A stretch of 64,000 nucleotides of DNA from an uncultured beta proteobacterium. GTDB taxonomy: Bacteria; Pseudomonadota; Gammaproteobacteria; Burkholderiales; SG8-41. A program made the translations under genes and the position numbers. The notes under the pieces were generated by a model. That model saw nothing but the letters and a program-made list of their open reading frames with translations. It was not told the DNA's origin and searched no databases. This document shows positions 1-9,637 of the stretch, piece after piece (positions within the stretch are counted from its first letter, which is position 1; each line of letters starts with the position of its first letter). The stretch covers positions 1 through 64,000 of the forward strand of contig CAIVHG010000056.1 in the NCBI GenBank assembly GCA_903905655.1. The letters run 5' to 3'.

Positions 1-1
1 C

Positions 2-1405
2 GGACTGGTGGGCGGCGGCTACTACCTGCGGCCGCGCTTCGAACAGGATGCGCCGCTGATCAAGCTCACGCCGGACACCGACGCACTGGGCCTGGGCTCC
101 ATCGAAATCGCCGCCAGCGACAAGGGCGCTGGATTGAAGTCCGTCACCGCGACGCTCTCCGCAGGCGGCACCGATTACACGCTGGCTTCAGAACAGTTCG
201 CGCAGGCGGTGGCCGAGAAGAAGATCAGCGTCGCTCTGGCGTCGAAGCTCTCCGGCATCAAGGAAGGCCCCGCGGTCCTGCGCGTCAGCGCGCGGGACGC
301 CTCGCTGTGGCACTTCTTCCACGGCAACGAGACCGTGCTGCAGAAGAACCTCACCATCGACCTGACACCGCCGACCATCGAGCTCATCGCCGATGACCGC
401 TACGTCAACTTCGGCGGCGTCGGCGTGATCGTCTACAAGCCGTCCGCGGATACCGCGACGAGCGGCGTCAAGATCGGCGATTATTTCTTCCCGGGCTACC
501 CGGGGCAGATCAAGGATCACCCGGATCACTACATCGCGCTGTTTGCCCATGCCTATAACGTGGCGCCCGAGGTGAAAGCGCACCTCGTCGCCACCGACAA
601 GGCCGGCAACACCAAGGAGACGGCGCTGGTCTACGAGCTCAAGAACGTCAAATACAAGAAGAGCACCATCCCGCTGTCCGATCCCTTTCTGGAGAAGATC
701 ACGCCCCTGTTGAGCGATGCCGCCGCACGCCAGGGCACGCCGAAAGAAATCTTTGTCCGCATCAACAAAGGGCTCAGGAAGGTGAACGAGGACAAGATCA
801 AGGAAGTCACCTCGAAAGACAGCCCGACGATCCTCTGGAAGGGCGCGTTCAGTCAACTGAGCAACTCCAAAGTCGAAGCCAACTTCGCAGACGAGCGCAC
901 CTATACCTACAACAACGAACCGGTCGACACCGCATTTCACCTCGGCTACGACCTGTCGGTCACCAAGAATTACCCGGTAGAAGCCGCCAACAGCGGCAAG
1001 GTGGCATTCACTGGCGACCTGGGCATCTACGGCAATGCCGTCATCCTCGATCACGGCCTGGGACTCTACACACTATATGGACACCTGAGCGCCATCGACG
1101 TCAAGGCTGGCGATTCGGTCACGCAGCGGCAGATTCTCGGCAAGACCGGCGAGACCGGACTGGCCGCAGGCGATCACTTGCACTTCGGCGTCTATCTGAA
1201 CGGCGTCGCAGTGCTGCCGGTGGAATGGTGGGACCCGAAGTGGATCACCGACAACATCGAGCCCAAGCTCGCAGGCCAGACCGGCGAAGCGATCGCCGAA
1301 TCGCAACAGCACGTGAAACCGTCGCGCAAAGCGGCGAAGGGCAAAGCGGTAGCAAAAGCTACCGGAAAGGCGACGCGCACAGCAGTGCGCAAGCGTCGTC
1401 GCTAA
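2..1405 (+). CDS. M23 family metallopeptidase, 5' truncated by window edge
   Basis: This is a zinc endopeptidase of the lysostaphin/NlpD type, expected to cut peptidoglycan cross-bridges in the envelope. The frame is open to the window edge, so the N-terminus, probably a membrane anchor, is missing; the GTG at base 8 is unlikely to be the true start. The C-terminal third is the M23 domain, with the first zinc motif HLGYD near residue 317 and the HLHFG motif near residue 391. The preceding ~300 residues look like beta-rich Ig-like modules. The last ~30 residues form a Lys/Arg/Ala-rich tail that may bind wall polymers or nucleic acid. It converges on the efflux operon across a strong hairpin. 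Confidence 0.88.
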   Translation, partial: GLVGGGYYLRPRFEQDAPLIKLTPDTDALGLGSIEIAASDKGAGLKSVTATLSAGGTDYTLASEQFAQAVAEKKISVALASKLSGIKEGPAVLRVSARDASLWHFFHGNETVLQKNLTIDLTPPTIELIADDRYVNFGGVGVIVYKPSADTATSGVKIGDYFFPGYPGQIKDHPDHYIALFAHAYNVAPEVKAHLVATDKAGNTKETALVYELKNVKYKKSTIPLSDPFLEKITPLLSDAAARQGTPKEIFVRINKGLRKVNEDKIKEVTSKDSPTILWKGAFSQLSNSKVEANFADERTYTYNNEPVDTAFHLGYDLSVTKNYPVEAANSGKVAFTGDLGIYGNAVILDHGLGLYTLYGHLSAIDVKAGDSVTQRQILGKTGETGLAAGDHLHFGVYLNGVAVLPVEWWDPKWITDNIEPKLAGQTGEAIAESQQHVKPSRKAAKGKAVAKATGKATRTAVRKRRR

Positions 1406-1434
1406 TCCTGGCGCTCAGCATCTGAGGATCGCGC

Positions 1435-1459
1435 GCAGCGCGCTGTTTCAGCGCGCTGC
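1435..1459. terminator. Hairpin between convergent genes
   Basis: A perfect 11-bp inverted repeat (GCAGCGCGCTG, loop TTT) lies between the M23 gene and the convergent outer-membrane factor gene and overlaps the latter's stop codon. There is no clear U-tract, so it is only a candidate bidirectional terminator. Confidence 0.5.
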
Positions 1460-2974
1460 TGCAGGCTGCGCGTTCGTCTGCTCGGCAACCACGTTGCTGC
1501 GGTTCCACCAGCCGCCGCCGAGTGCCTGGAACAGCGCGACGGTGTCGGCATAGCGATTGGCCTGCGCCTGCACGAGTGCTAACGCCGCTTGTCGATATGA
1601 CTGCTCCGAGGTGAGCAGGGCAAAATAACTGATGTCTCCCAACTCGAGCTGCCGGCGCGCGATGGCCAGGCTCTCGGCAGAGGCGCGCTCGGAGGCAGAC
1701 GCGGCTTGCAGCGCCTCTGCATCGTACTGCAGTGCGCGCAGGGTATCGGCCACGTTCTGAAAGGCCGAGATGACCGTGCCCCGATACTGTTCGGCTGCCT
1801 GGTCGTAAGTCGCTTCCGCGGCGCGCTTGCGGGCCACCAGCGCTCCGCCCTGGAAGATCGGCTGCGTCAAGCCTGCAGCGATTCCCCAAAAACCAGTGCC
1901 CGCACTGAACAGCGAACTCAGTTGCGTCGCGATGCTGCCGCCGGTGGCAGTCAGCATGAACTGCGGCAGCAGGTTCGCAGTGGCTACACCGATCTGTGCG
2001 CTCGCCGCATGCAGCTGCGCTTCGGCGGCACGCACGTCGGGCCGCTGCTCGACGAGCTTGGAGGGCAAACTCACCGGCAGGTCGAGCGGCAGTTGCAGCG
2101 TGGACAGATCGAATTTCTCTGCCACCTCCTCGCTCGGAAAGCGCCCCGCGAGTGCGGTCAGCAAATCGCGCTGCATGGCGAGCTGCTTTTGCAGCGGCGG
2201 GAGTGTCGCCTGCGTCTGCGCGAGCAGCGCCCTCTGCACCACCACGTTCGCCTGCGCGATCGCGCCGAGTTCGAACTGCAGCTGCAGCAGTTCGAGCTGC
2301 TCGCCCTCGAGCTTGATCATGTCCTGGGTGGACGCGATCTGTCCGCGCAATGCCGCCTCCTGCACCGCAGCCGCGACCACGTTGGATGTGAGCGTCAGAT
2401 AAGTCGCCTCGAGCTGGAAGCGCTGATAGTCGACCGCGGCGCCGACGGATTCCACCAGCCGGCGGTTGCCGCCGAACACATCGGGCATGTAGAACACGTT
2501 GACCTGCGCAGTGTGCAGGTTGAACAGCGTGGAGTTGTTGTTCAATGCCGGCGACAGCGTGTTGGACGTGCTCTGGCGGTTGGGCGAGTAACCCGCAGAC
2601 ACTGCAGGAAAGAAGATGCCGCGCTGCGCGGTGAGATTTTCCTGCGCCACTCGCAGCGCAGCTTCGGCGGCGCGCACACTCGGATTGGACTTGAGGCTTT
2701 GCTCGACCAGCGTGTTCAACTGTGGCGATCGAAACAGCGTCCACCACTGGCCCGGGATGTCGAGGTCGCGCACGAAGCGCTGCGCTTCGCCGCCGGCCGT
2801 AGGCCCGGCGGCGGTCTGCGACGCCAATGGTTCAGGCGTATAGCCATTCGTCTCGGGGCTACGCGGCCGCAGGAAGTTCGGGCCCACCGCGCAACCCGCG
2901 ACACAGAATGCGAACAGCACTACCAAGCACAGGCGGCGGCGGGTATGAAAGACAAATGCGTCGTTGGTTCGCAT
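1448..2974 (-). CDS. RND efflux outer membrane lipoprotein, NodT/TolC family
   Basis: Outer-membrane channel subunit of a tripartite efflux pump. The 508-residue protein has a signal peptide ending in a lipobox (FCVAGC) followed by AVGPNF, typical of NodT-type factors such as OprM and CusC. The rest shows the two repeated Ala/Gln/Leu-rich helical halves of outer membrane efflux proteins, for example an RPDVRAAEAQL segment. It is the last gene of a three-gene minus-strand operon, 5 nt after the RND permease, so it should work with that pump. The start ATG has a GGGGAA-like ribosome site. The family is clear; the substrate is inferred from the permease. Confidence 0.93.
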   Translation of the reverse strand: MRTNDAFVFHTRRRLCLVVLFAFCVAGCAVGPNFLRPRSPETNGYTPEPLASQTAAGPTAGGEAQRFVRDLDIPGQWWTLFRSPQLNTLVEQSLKSNPSVRAAEAALRVAQENLTAQRGIFFPAVSAGYSPNRQSTSNTLSPALNNNSTLFNLHTAQVNVFYMPDVFGGNRRLVESVGAAVDYQRFQLEATYLTLTSNVVAAAVQEAALRGQIASTQDMIKLEGEQLELLQLQFELGAIAQANVVVQRALLAQTQATLPPLQKQLAMQRDLLTALAGRFPSEEVAEKFDLSTLQLPLDLPVSLPSKLVEQRPDVRAAEAQLHAASAQIGVATANLLPQFMLTATGGSIATQLSSLFSAGTGFWGIAAGLTQPIFQGGALVARKRAAEATYDQAAEQYRGTVISAFQNVADTLRALQYDAEALQAASASERASAESLAIARRQLELGDISYFALLTSEQSYRQAALALVQAQANRYADTVALFQALGGGWWNRSNVVAEQTNAQPAAAR

Positions 2975-2979
2975 GGGCT

Positions 2980-5900
2980 CTATTCCCCGTTCAACGGGAG
3001 GGGCTTGCCCTCGTCGTCCATGATCGGCGCGTGCTGAGAGTACATATCGATCAGCACCGGCAGCACGATCAGGATCAGCACCGGGGCGAGCAGGATGCCG
3101 CCCACCACCACCAGCGCCAGCGGCCGTTGCACCTGCGCCCCGATGCCGGTGGAAATCGCAGCCGGCAGCAGGCCGACGCAGGCAGCGGTGCAGGTCATGA
3201 TCACGGGCCGCATCTGCACTTCGCAGGTGCGGCGGATGGCAGCAGCGCGGGTGAGCCCATCCGAGATCATGAGGTTGTAGTACGAGATCACCAGGATGCC
3301 GTCCATCGCCGCGATGCCAAACAAGGCGACGAAGCCGATCGCCGCTGATACGCTAAATGCCGTGCCGGTGATGTAAAGGGCGAACACGCCGCCGATGAGC
3401 GCCATCGGCATCACGCTCGCCGCGAGCAGCATATCTGTAAACGAAGAGAAGTCCAGATACAGGATCAGGCAGATCAACAGCAGACTCAGCGGCACCATCA
3501 CCGCAAGGCGCTGCGCCGCCTCTTCGAGGTTGCCGAACTCCCCTACCCATTCCAGATGGTAGCCGCCGGGCAGCTTGACGTTCTGCGCGACCTTCTGCTG
3601 CGCTTCCAGCACGGCGCTGCCCAGGTCGCGTCCGCGCACGCTGAACTTGATCGGGATGTAGCGCTGCTGCTGCTCGCGATAGATGAAGGATGCGCCCGAC
3701 ACCAGCCGCACGTCGGCAACCTCGGAAAGCGGGATCTGCGTGAGGCCGTTGCCCGCCGGGTTGGTAGCCGCGACCGTGATGCGCCTGATCGCATCGAGGT
3801 TTTGGCGGTACTCGGGTGCCAGGCGCACGATCATCGGAAAATTGCGATCGCTGCCGTCTTCATAAAGGTTGCCCGCCGCCTGCCCGCCGATCGCCGCCTG
3901 GATCGTCGCATTGATGTCGCCGGGCGCCAGCCCGTAGCGCGCTGCGCGCGAACGGTCGATGTCGATCCTCACAGTGGGCTGCCCCAGAGAATTCAACACC
4001 GCGAGGTCCTCGATGCCGGGCACGGTGCGCAGCGCATCCCTGATCTTGACCGCGGTGCTCTCCAGCGCCTCGAGATCGTTGCCATAAAGCTTGACCGAGT
4101 TCTCGCCCTTCACGCCCGAGGCCGCCTCCTCGACGTTGTCCTCGATGTTCTGCGAGAAGTTGAACTCGACCCCTGAGAACTGCTTCTCCAGCGCGCTGCT
4201 CACCTGCTCGGTGAGCTTTTCCTTGGTGACGCCCGCAGGCCAGGTGTTCGAAGGCGCGAGCGGCACGTAGAACTCGGCGTTGAAGAAGCCGGTGGCGTCG
4301 GTGCCGTCGTCCGGGCGCCCGTTCTGCGAGATTACCGTGACTGCTTCCGGGAAGCTCTTGATCACATTGCGCATGCGGTTGACGTAAGCATTGCTCTCCT
4401 CGAGCGAGATCGACGGCGGCATGCTCGCCCTGATCCAGAGATTGCCCTCTTCGAGCTTGGGCAGAAACTCCAGCCCCAGGCTGCGCACCGCGAGCACGGC
4501 GAGCAGCATGATGAGCCCGGCGCCGCCCAGAGTGATGATGCGGTTGCCCAGCGCGAACTCCAGCGCCGGCGTGTAGATGCGGCGCATCCAGCGCACGATG
4601 AACGTTTCAGTTTCATGCACGTGGTCTTTCAGCAGCAGCGAGCTGAGCGCCGGGGAAATCGTGAAGGTCGCGATCAGACCGCCCATGATCGCATAGGCAT
4701 AGGTGCGCGCCATCGGCCCGAAGATGTGGCCCTCGATCCCGGACATGGTGAAAAGCGGCACGAAGCCGGCGATGATGATGGCTGCCGAAAAGAAGATCGC
4801 CTTGTTGACTTCCACTCCGGCGCGGCCGATGGTGGCGAACTTCCCGTGCAGGCCGGGCAGGATGCTGCGCTCCACCAGCGAGCTGCCTCTCCTGCGTTCC
4901 TCCGGCCCCTCGGCGAGGTGGCGGAAGATGTTTTCGACCATGATCACCGTGGCGTCCACGATGAGGCCGAAATCGATGGCCCCGACCGACAGCAGGTTCG
5001 CGGACTCGCCGCGCAGGTAAATGATGGTGACGGCGAAGAACAGCGCGAACGGAATGGTGGTAGCGACGATCAGCGCGCTGCGCAGGTCACCGAGGAACAG
5101 CCACTGCACCAGGAAGATCAGGATGATGCCGGCGAGCATGTTGTGCAGCACAGTGTTCGTAGTCACGTTGATCAGGTCGGAACGATCGTAGATTCTCTGA
5201 ACGCTCACGCCCGGAGGAAGAATCCCCGAGCTGTTGACCTTCTCGATCTCTGCCTCCACGCGCTTCAGGGTCGGCAGCGTTTCCTCGCCGCGACGCATCA
5301 GCACGATGCCCTCGACGATGTCGTCGTCGGCATCCTGCCCGGCGATGCCCAGCCGCGGCCGGTTGCCCACAGCGATATTCGCCACGTCGCGCAGCAGCAC
5401 CGGCGCACCATTAACCGAAGTCAGCATGGTATTGCGCATGTCGTCCAGAGAACGGATGAGGCCGATGCCGCGCACCACCGCCGACTGCGAGCCGAAATTC
5501 ACGGTCTGCCCGCCGACGTTGATGTTGCTGTTGTTGAGCACCTGCAGCACCTGCGGCAGCGTGAGCCCGTTGTGGGTGAGCTTTTGCAGGTCGACGGTCA
5601 CGTCATAGGTCTTGCTCTTGCCGCCCCAGCCCGTCACGTCGATTACGCCCGGCACAGCCTTGAAGCGGCGCTGCAACACCCAATCCTGGAGAGTCTTGAG
5701 GTCGGTGATCGAATAGCCGGCCGGTCCCACCACGCGATAGCGGTAGATCTCGCCGATCGGGCTGATCGGAGAAATCCCCGGTTGTGCGCCGTTGGGCAGC
5801 GGCGGCAGCTGCGACAGGCGGTTGATCACCCACTGCTCAGCCTCGGCATAAGTAAAGTCATAGGTGAACTGCACCTTGACGTCCGACAGCCCGAACAGCG

Positions 5901-6153
5901 AGATCGTGCGGATGGTTTTGACGTGCGGTATGCCCGCCATCTGCACTTCAATCGGGATCGTGATGTAGCGCTCGATCTCCTCCGCCGACTGGCCGGTGCT
6001 CTGGGTGACGATGTCGACCAGCGGCGGCACCGGATCGGGATAGGCCTCGATGTTGAGCTTGATGAAGCTGCCGATGCCGGCCGCCATCAGGAAAAACAGC
6101 AGGATAACCACCAGCGCCCTCTGCTGGAGGGCGAACGTGATGATGCGGTTCAT
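2980..6153 (-). CDS. Heavy-metal-type RND efflux permease (CusA/CzcA family)
   Basis: Inner-membrane proton-driven pump of 1057 residues, the usual RND length. It shows the twelve-helix RND plan with two large periplasmic loops. Helix 4 carries DFGLIVDATVIMVEN, which keeps the Asp, Asp and Glu residues that define the heavy-metal efflux subclass (CzcA-like). N-terminal IEAYPDPVPP and EIERYITIP motifs also fit this subclass. The start codon overlaps the adaptor stop (TGATG), so the two are translationally coupled. No metal-responsive regulator lies nearby, so Co/Zn/Cd, Cu/Ag or an organic substrate cannot be told apart. Confidence 0.92.
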   Translation of the reverse strand: MNRIITFALQQRALVVILLFFLMAAGIGSFIKLNIEAYPDPVPPLVDIVTQSTGQSAEEIERYITIPIEVQMAGIPHVKTIRTISLFGLSDVKVQFTYDFTYAEAEQWVINRLSQLPPLPNGAQPGISPISPIGEIYRYRVVGPAGYSITDLKTLQDWVLQRRFKAVPGVIDVTGWGGKSKTYDVTVDLQKLTHNGLTLPQVLQVLNNSNINVGGQTVNFGSQSAVVRGIGLIRSLDDMRNTMLTSVNGAPVLLRDVANIAVGNRPRLGIAGQDADDDIVEGIVLMRRGEETLPTLKRVEAEIEKVNSSGILPPGVSVQRIYDRSDLINVTTNTVLHNMLAGIILIFLVQWLFLGDLRSALIVATTIPFALFFAVTIIYLRGESANLLSVGAIDFGLIVDATVIMVENIFRHLAEGPEERRRGSSLVERSILPGLHGKFATIGRAGVEVNKAIFFSAAIIIAGFVPLFTMSGIEGHIFGPMARTYAYAIMGGLIATFTISPALSSLLLKDHVHETETFIVRWMRRIYTPALEFALGNRIITLGGAGLIMLLAVLAVRSLGLEFLPKLEEGNLWIRASMPPSISLEESNAYVNRMRNVIKSFPEAVTVISQNGRPDDGTDATGFFNAEFYVPLAPSNTWPAGVTKEKLTEQVSSALEKQFSGVEFNFSQNIEDNVEEAASGVKGENSVKLYGNDLEALESTAVKIRDALRTVPGIEDLAVLNSLGQPTVRIDIDRSRAARYGLAPGDINATIQAAIGGQAAGNLYEDGSDRNFPMIVRLAPEYRQNLDAIRRITVAATNPAGNGLTQIPLSEVADVRLVSGASFIYREQQQRYIPIKFSVRGRDLGSAVLEAQQKVAQNVKLPGGYHLEWVGEFGNLEEAAQRLAVMVPLSLLLICLILYLDFSSFTDMLLAASVMPMALIGGVFALYITGTAFSVSAAIGFVALFGIAAMDGILVISYYNLMISDGLTRAAAIRRTCEVQMRPVIMTCTAACVGLLPAAISTGIGAQVQRPLALVVVGGILLAPVLILIVLPVLIDMYSQHAPIMDDEGKPLPLNGE

Positions 6154-7436
6154 CAGTCCTGCACCTGGGTTGCGCGATCGATGAACAGCGTGCCGCCAGA
6201 GATGACCTTTTCTCCTGCGGAAACGCCGCTGCTGATCTCCACGATGCCGTTGCTGATGCGCCCGGTGCGCACCGATCGCGACACGACGGTGCCGTCATCG
6301 CGCGCCACCCACACCCGCGCCTGATCGCCTTCATAGATGAGCGCGCTCTGCGGCACTGCAGGCGCCGTCACGTCCTCGCCGGTCATGATGCTGAAGCTCG
6401 CGTACATCATCGGCTTAAGCGCGCCGTCGCGGTTATCCACCTCGGCACGCACCGGCAGCCTGCGGGTTGCGGGATCCATGGCCGGCGCGATCCACGTGAT
6501 GTGCGCCTTGAACACGCGGTCCGGATAGGCGAGCACCCGCACCTTCACCGGCTGCCCGATGCGCACCGAGGGCGCGTCGGTCTCGCGCACGTTCGCGATC
6601 AGCCACACCGTCGATGGATTGCCAATCGAGTACACCGGATTGGCTGCCCCGCCCGCTGCGCTACTGATGTTCTGCCCCACGCCCACCTGCCGCTGCACCA
6701 CGATGCCGGCGATCGGCGCCCGCACGATGGCTTCGGGATTCATCTGTTGTGCGCTGGGCGCGCTCTCGAGCGCGCTCACTTCGGACTCCGACTTGCCGAG
6801 GATGCGCAAACGGTTGCGCACGGCAGCCAGCGCAGTCTCGCCGCTGCGCAGCGTGTTCTGCGCGCTCGACAGTTCGGCCTGGCTCTGCAGCCAGTCCTTG
6901 AGCGCGCCCGACTTCGCGAGATAGAGCTCGTGCTGGCGCTTTTCGTTGTTCTGCGCGAGGGTCAGCTGCGAGCGCGCCGTGTTGAGCGTACCGATCGCAG
7001 CGACCAGATCGTTCTGCGCCTGCACCACTTCCGAGGCTTCGACCGCCATCAGCGGCGCACCCTGCGCGACGCGGTCGCCGAGCTTGGCAATGACGCGGGT
7101 GACTTTTCCTGAATACGGAGAAAAGACCGGGGTCGTCGTATCATCGTTGACCGCGATATTGCCGTCGGTGATCTGCTCGGTCCTGAAGTTCTGGCTTTGC
7201 ACGACCACGGTCTTGAGACCGTCCCACTGCTCCTTGGTCGGCCGGAAGGTGCCGGGAGCATCTTTTTGCTGTGCAGCCGCCGGCTCGCTCTTGCCGGAGA
7301 GAAAATACCTGCCCGAAGCGTAGAGCGCAATCGCAAACGCGATCACCACCGCCGCAATGATGATGATCAGCACCTGCATGCGCCGCGGCAATGCGCGCCC
7401 GTGGCTTGCGTGCGGCGACTTCAACTCTTCAGACAT
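6153..7436 (-). CDS. RND efflux periplasmic adaptor subunit (CusB/HlyD-like)
   Basis: Membrane fusion protein of 427 residues that would bridge the RND pump and the outer-membrane channel. It has an N-terminal membrane segment (about residues 22-42), a lipoyl/barrel-sandwich half (SPYSGKVTRVIAKLGDRVAQG), a coiled-coil hairpin (about residues 140-220), the second lipoyl half (VRAPIAGIVVQRQVGVGQ) and a beta-barrel region. It is the first gene of the efflux operon and overlaps the permease start by one base. I saw no His-rich metal-binding extension, so metal specificity is not supported by this subunit. Confidence 0.92.
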   Translation of the reverse strand: MSEELKSPHASHGRALPRRMQVLIIIIAAVVIAFAIALYASGRYFLSGKSEPAAAQQKDAPGTFRPTKEQWDGLKTVVVQSQNFRTEQITDGNIAVNDDTTTPVFSPYSGKVTRVIAKLGDRVAQGAPLMAVEASEVVQAQNDLVAAIGTLNTARSQLTLAQNNEKRQHELYLAKSGALKDWLQSQAELSSAQNTLRSGETALAAVRNRLRILGKSESEVSALESAPSAQQMNPEAIVRAPIAGIVVQRQVGVGQNISSAAGGAANPVYSIGNPSTVWLIANVRETDAPSVRIGQPVKVRVLAYPDRVFKAHITWIAPAMDPATRRLPVRAEVDNRDGALKPMMYASFSIMTGEDVTAPAVPQSALIYEGDQARVWVARDDGTVVSRSVRTGRISNGIVEISSGVSAGEKVISGGTLFIDRATQVQD

Positions 7437-7750
7437 GGTCCTTCAGCCCCCAGTTACAGATTGAACACCCTGAATGGACAGCGCACCCGCGCAGCAATCG
7501 CCCGAAATCAATCGGCGCTATCGATTCAAGCGGAGGCGACTCTACAGATGAAAGCTTGCACGGAACTTACGCACGCAATAAATAAATTATCGGTAACGCG
7601 CTGAAACTTACGTCAACCTTACGCGCCTCGTCGCGAGAGACATTGCGTGTAGTAAAAAGCAACTACGATACGAGCACGCCGATCATGCGCAACGCCTGCG
7701 CGATGCGCGCCGACGCGTTCCGCAATCGATGAGTAAAACTTGGGAGGAAT
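7437..7750. other. Intergenic region upstream of efflux operon
   Basis: No convincing gene. On the minus strand there is a weak promoter candidate (TTGACG at 7611-7616 and GATAAT at 7586-7591, spacer 19). The motif CTTACG occurs three times, at 7566, 7607 and 7618; the last two are 11 bp apart, about one helical turn, as expected for an operator. Confidence 0.3.
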
Positions 7751-7772
7751 CATTCCGGTGCAAACCGGAATG
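7751..7772 (-). terminator. Hairpin after ABC exporter gene
   Basis: A perfect 9-bp stem (CATTCCGGT) with a 4-nt loop sits 8 nt beyond the exporter stop codon. On the minus strand the nearest T-run (TTTT) lies about 12 nt past the stem, so it is an imperfect intrinsic terminator. Confidence 0.5.
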
Positions 7773-7780
7773 CAGTACGG

Positions 7781-9577
7781 TCAAAGGTCGAGTTGAAGCG
7801 CAGCCAAGCGCGCATAGAGGCCACCCTGGTTGCGCAGATCATCCGGGGTGCCGGTTTCCACGATGCGCCCTCTTTCCATCACCACGATTCGATGGACCTT
7901 TTGCACCGTGGCAAGCCGATGCGCGATGACCAGCGTCGTCCGCCCCTGCATCGCCGCACTGAGGCCTTTTTGCACGAGAATTTCAGATTCGGCATCCAGG
8001 GCGCTGGTGGCTTCATCGAGCAGCAGCAACGGTGCGCCTTTCAGGATGGCGCGTGCGATCGCGATGCGCTGCCGCTGGCCGCCGGACAGCCGGGTGCCAC
8101 GCTCGCCGAGGAACGTCTGGTAGCCATCCGGCAGGCGCTCGATGAATTCATCGACCAGGGCTGCCTTGGCCGCACGCATGACTTCCGCGTCGCTCGCCGC
8201 GGTGCGGCCGTAACGGATGTTCTCCATGGCGTTGGCCGAAAAGATCACCGGGTCCTGAGGAACGATGGCGATGGCGCCGCGCAGATCGCGCAGGCTCATT
8301 AGCCTTATGTCCTGGCCGTTGAGCCGGATGCATCCAGCGGACACTTCGTAATACCGCAGGAGCAGCTGAAACAAGCTGGTCTTGCCGGCGCCGGACGGCC
8401 CGACTAGCGCGACGCTTGCGCCGGCGGCAATGTCGATGGTGATGTCGTCCAGCGCGCGCGTTTCCGGACGCGCAGGATAGCAAAACGTCACGTGATCGAA
8501 GCTGATGGCCGCCTGCTCCGGATGGAGCAGCGCCTGCGGGCTCGTGACTTCACGGATGGCGGATTCGGCGTGCAGCAGATCCAGCAGCCGCTCCGTCGCA
8601 CCCGCTGCGCGCATGATGTCGCCCCACACTTCCGCCATGGTCCCGACGCCGCCGGCCACCAGCGCCGCGTACAGAACGAAGGATGCAAGTTGTCCTCCGG
8701 TGAGGGTGCCATCGTGCACCTGGCGCGCTCCTATCCATAACACGAAGATGATCGTTCCCATCACCGCGCTGATGATCAACGCCGTGAGCGCGGCGCGCAC
8801 CCGCGTGCGCTTGATCGCGGTATCGAAACTCGTTTCAGTGCGGTCGGCGAAGCGCCTCGTTTCCTGAAGTTCCTGCGTATAGGCCTGCACCGTCGGCATG
8901 GCGTTGAGGATTTCTCCGGCCAGCGCCGATGCGTCGGCGATGCGGTCCTGGGATTCCCGCGACAGCTTCTTGACCTTGCGGCCGATGACGAGGATCGGCA
9001 GCGTCAACAATGCCATGAGGCCCAGGTTCAGCGAAAAGAGGTAGAAGCTGGTGACCGCCAGCATGACCATGCCGCCGACGAACTGGAACGCGCTGCGCAG
9101 GCCCATCGAAATGGAACTGCCGACCACCGTCTGGATCAGCGTCGTGTCGCCGGTCAGCCGTGACAGCACTTCCCCCGTCTGCAAGGTCTCGAAGAATTGC
9201 GGCGACTGGGACAGCACGCGCGCATAGACAGCAGTGCGCAGATCCGCCGTCGCCCGCTCCCCCACCCACGACACGGTGTAGTAGCGCCCCGACACCGCAA
9301 GCGCCCAGAACCCTGCCAGTCCGAACAGCGCGATAAAGTGCCCGTTCAGACTCAATGCGCCGAGCAGGCCGCCACTGGGCTGCTCACGTCCGCCGAAGCC
9401 AAAATCGATGAGGTCGCGAAACGCCAGCGGCACCACCAGAATGGTCGCAGAGCCGAGGCACAGCAGTATGAAGGCGAGGAGTAGCCGCGCCCAATAGGGA
9501 CGCAGAAAGGGCCACAGGCCTCTCAACGCAGACAGGCGGCGCGGGCTTGCAGCTAGTATCGGGGTGTCGTTGGGCAT
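7781..9577 (-). CDS. ABC exporter, fused permease/ATPase, MsbA-related
   Basis: Half-transporter of 598 residues that should homodimerise in the inner membrane and export a lipid or another amphipathic substrate. The N-terminal ~320 residues form the six-helix exporter domain. The C-terminal ATPase has Walker A (GPSGAGKTS, about residue 390), the ABC signature LSGGQRQRIAIARA, Walker B (LLLLDEATSALD) and the switch His in VIAHRL. It resembles the MsbA-related exporter subfamily rather than true MsbA. I prefer the ATG at 9577 to the TTG six bases upstream. It follows the glucoamylase gene on the same strand with a 60-nt gap. Confidence 0.9.
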   Translation of the reverse strand: MPNDTPILAASPRRLSALRGLWPFLRPYWARLLLAFILLCLGSATILVVPLAFRDLIDFGFGGREQPSGGLLGALSLNGHFIALFGLAGFWALAVSGRYYTVSWVGERATADLRTAVYARVLSQSPQFFETLQTGEVLSRLTGDTTLIQTVVGSSISMGLRSAFQFVGGMVMLAVTSFYLFSLNLGLMALLTLPILVIGRKVKKLSRESQDRIADASALAGEILNAMPTVQAYTQELQETRRFADRTETSFDTAIKRTRVRAALTALIISAVMGTIIFVLWIGARQVHDGTLTGGQLASFVLYAALVAGGVGTMAEVWGDIMRAAGATERLLDLLHAESAIREVTSPQALLHPEQAAISFDHVTFCYPARPETRALDDITIDIAAGASVALVGPSGAGKTSLFQLLLRYYEVSAGCIRLNGQDIRLMSLRDLRGAIAIVPQDPVIFSANAMENIRYGRTAASDAEVMRAAKAALVDEFIERLPDGYQTFLGERGTRLSGGQRQRIAIARAILKGAPLLLLDEATSALDAESEILVQKGLSAAMQGRTTLVIAHRLATVQKVHRIVVMERGRIVETGTPDDLRNQGGLYARLAALQLDL

Positions 9578-9637
9578 GCGCAATTATTGTTCGTTTCACT
9601 GCTGTGCGTTCAGAAAAAGCTCAGAGACCTGAAGGTT

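Noticed and set aside
1359-2747. 462-aa minus-strand ORF overlapping the outer-membrane factor gene
   Set aside because: Out of frame with the lipobox-bearing NodT-type protein and without family features.
4615-6324. 569-aa plus-strand ORF opposite the RND permease
   Set aside because: His/Asp/Arg-rich shadow composition with no motif; the permease on the other strand is clear.
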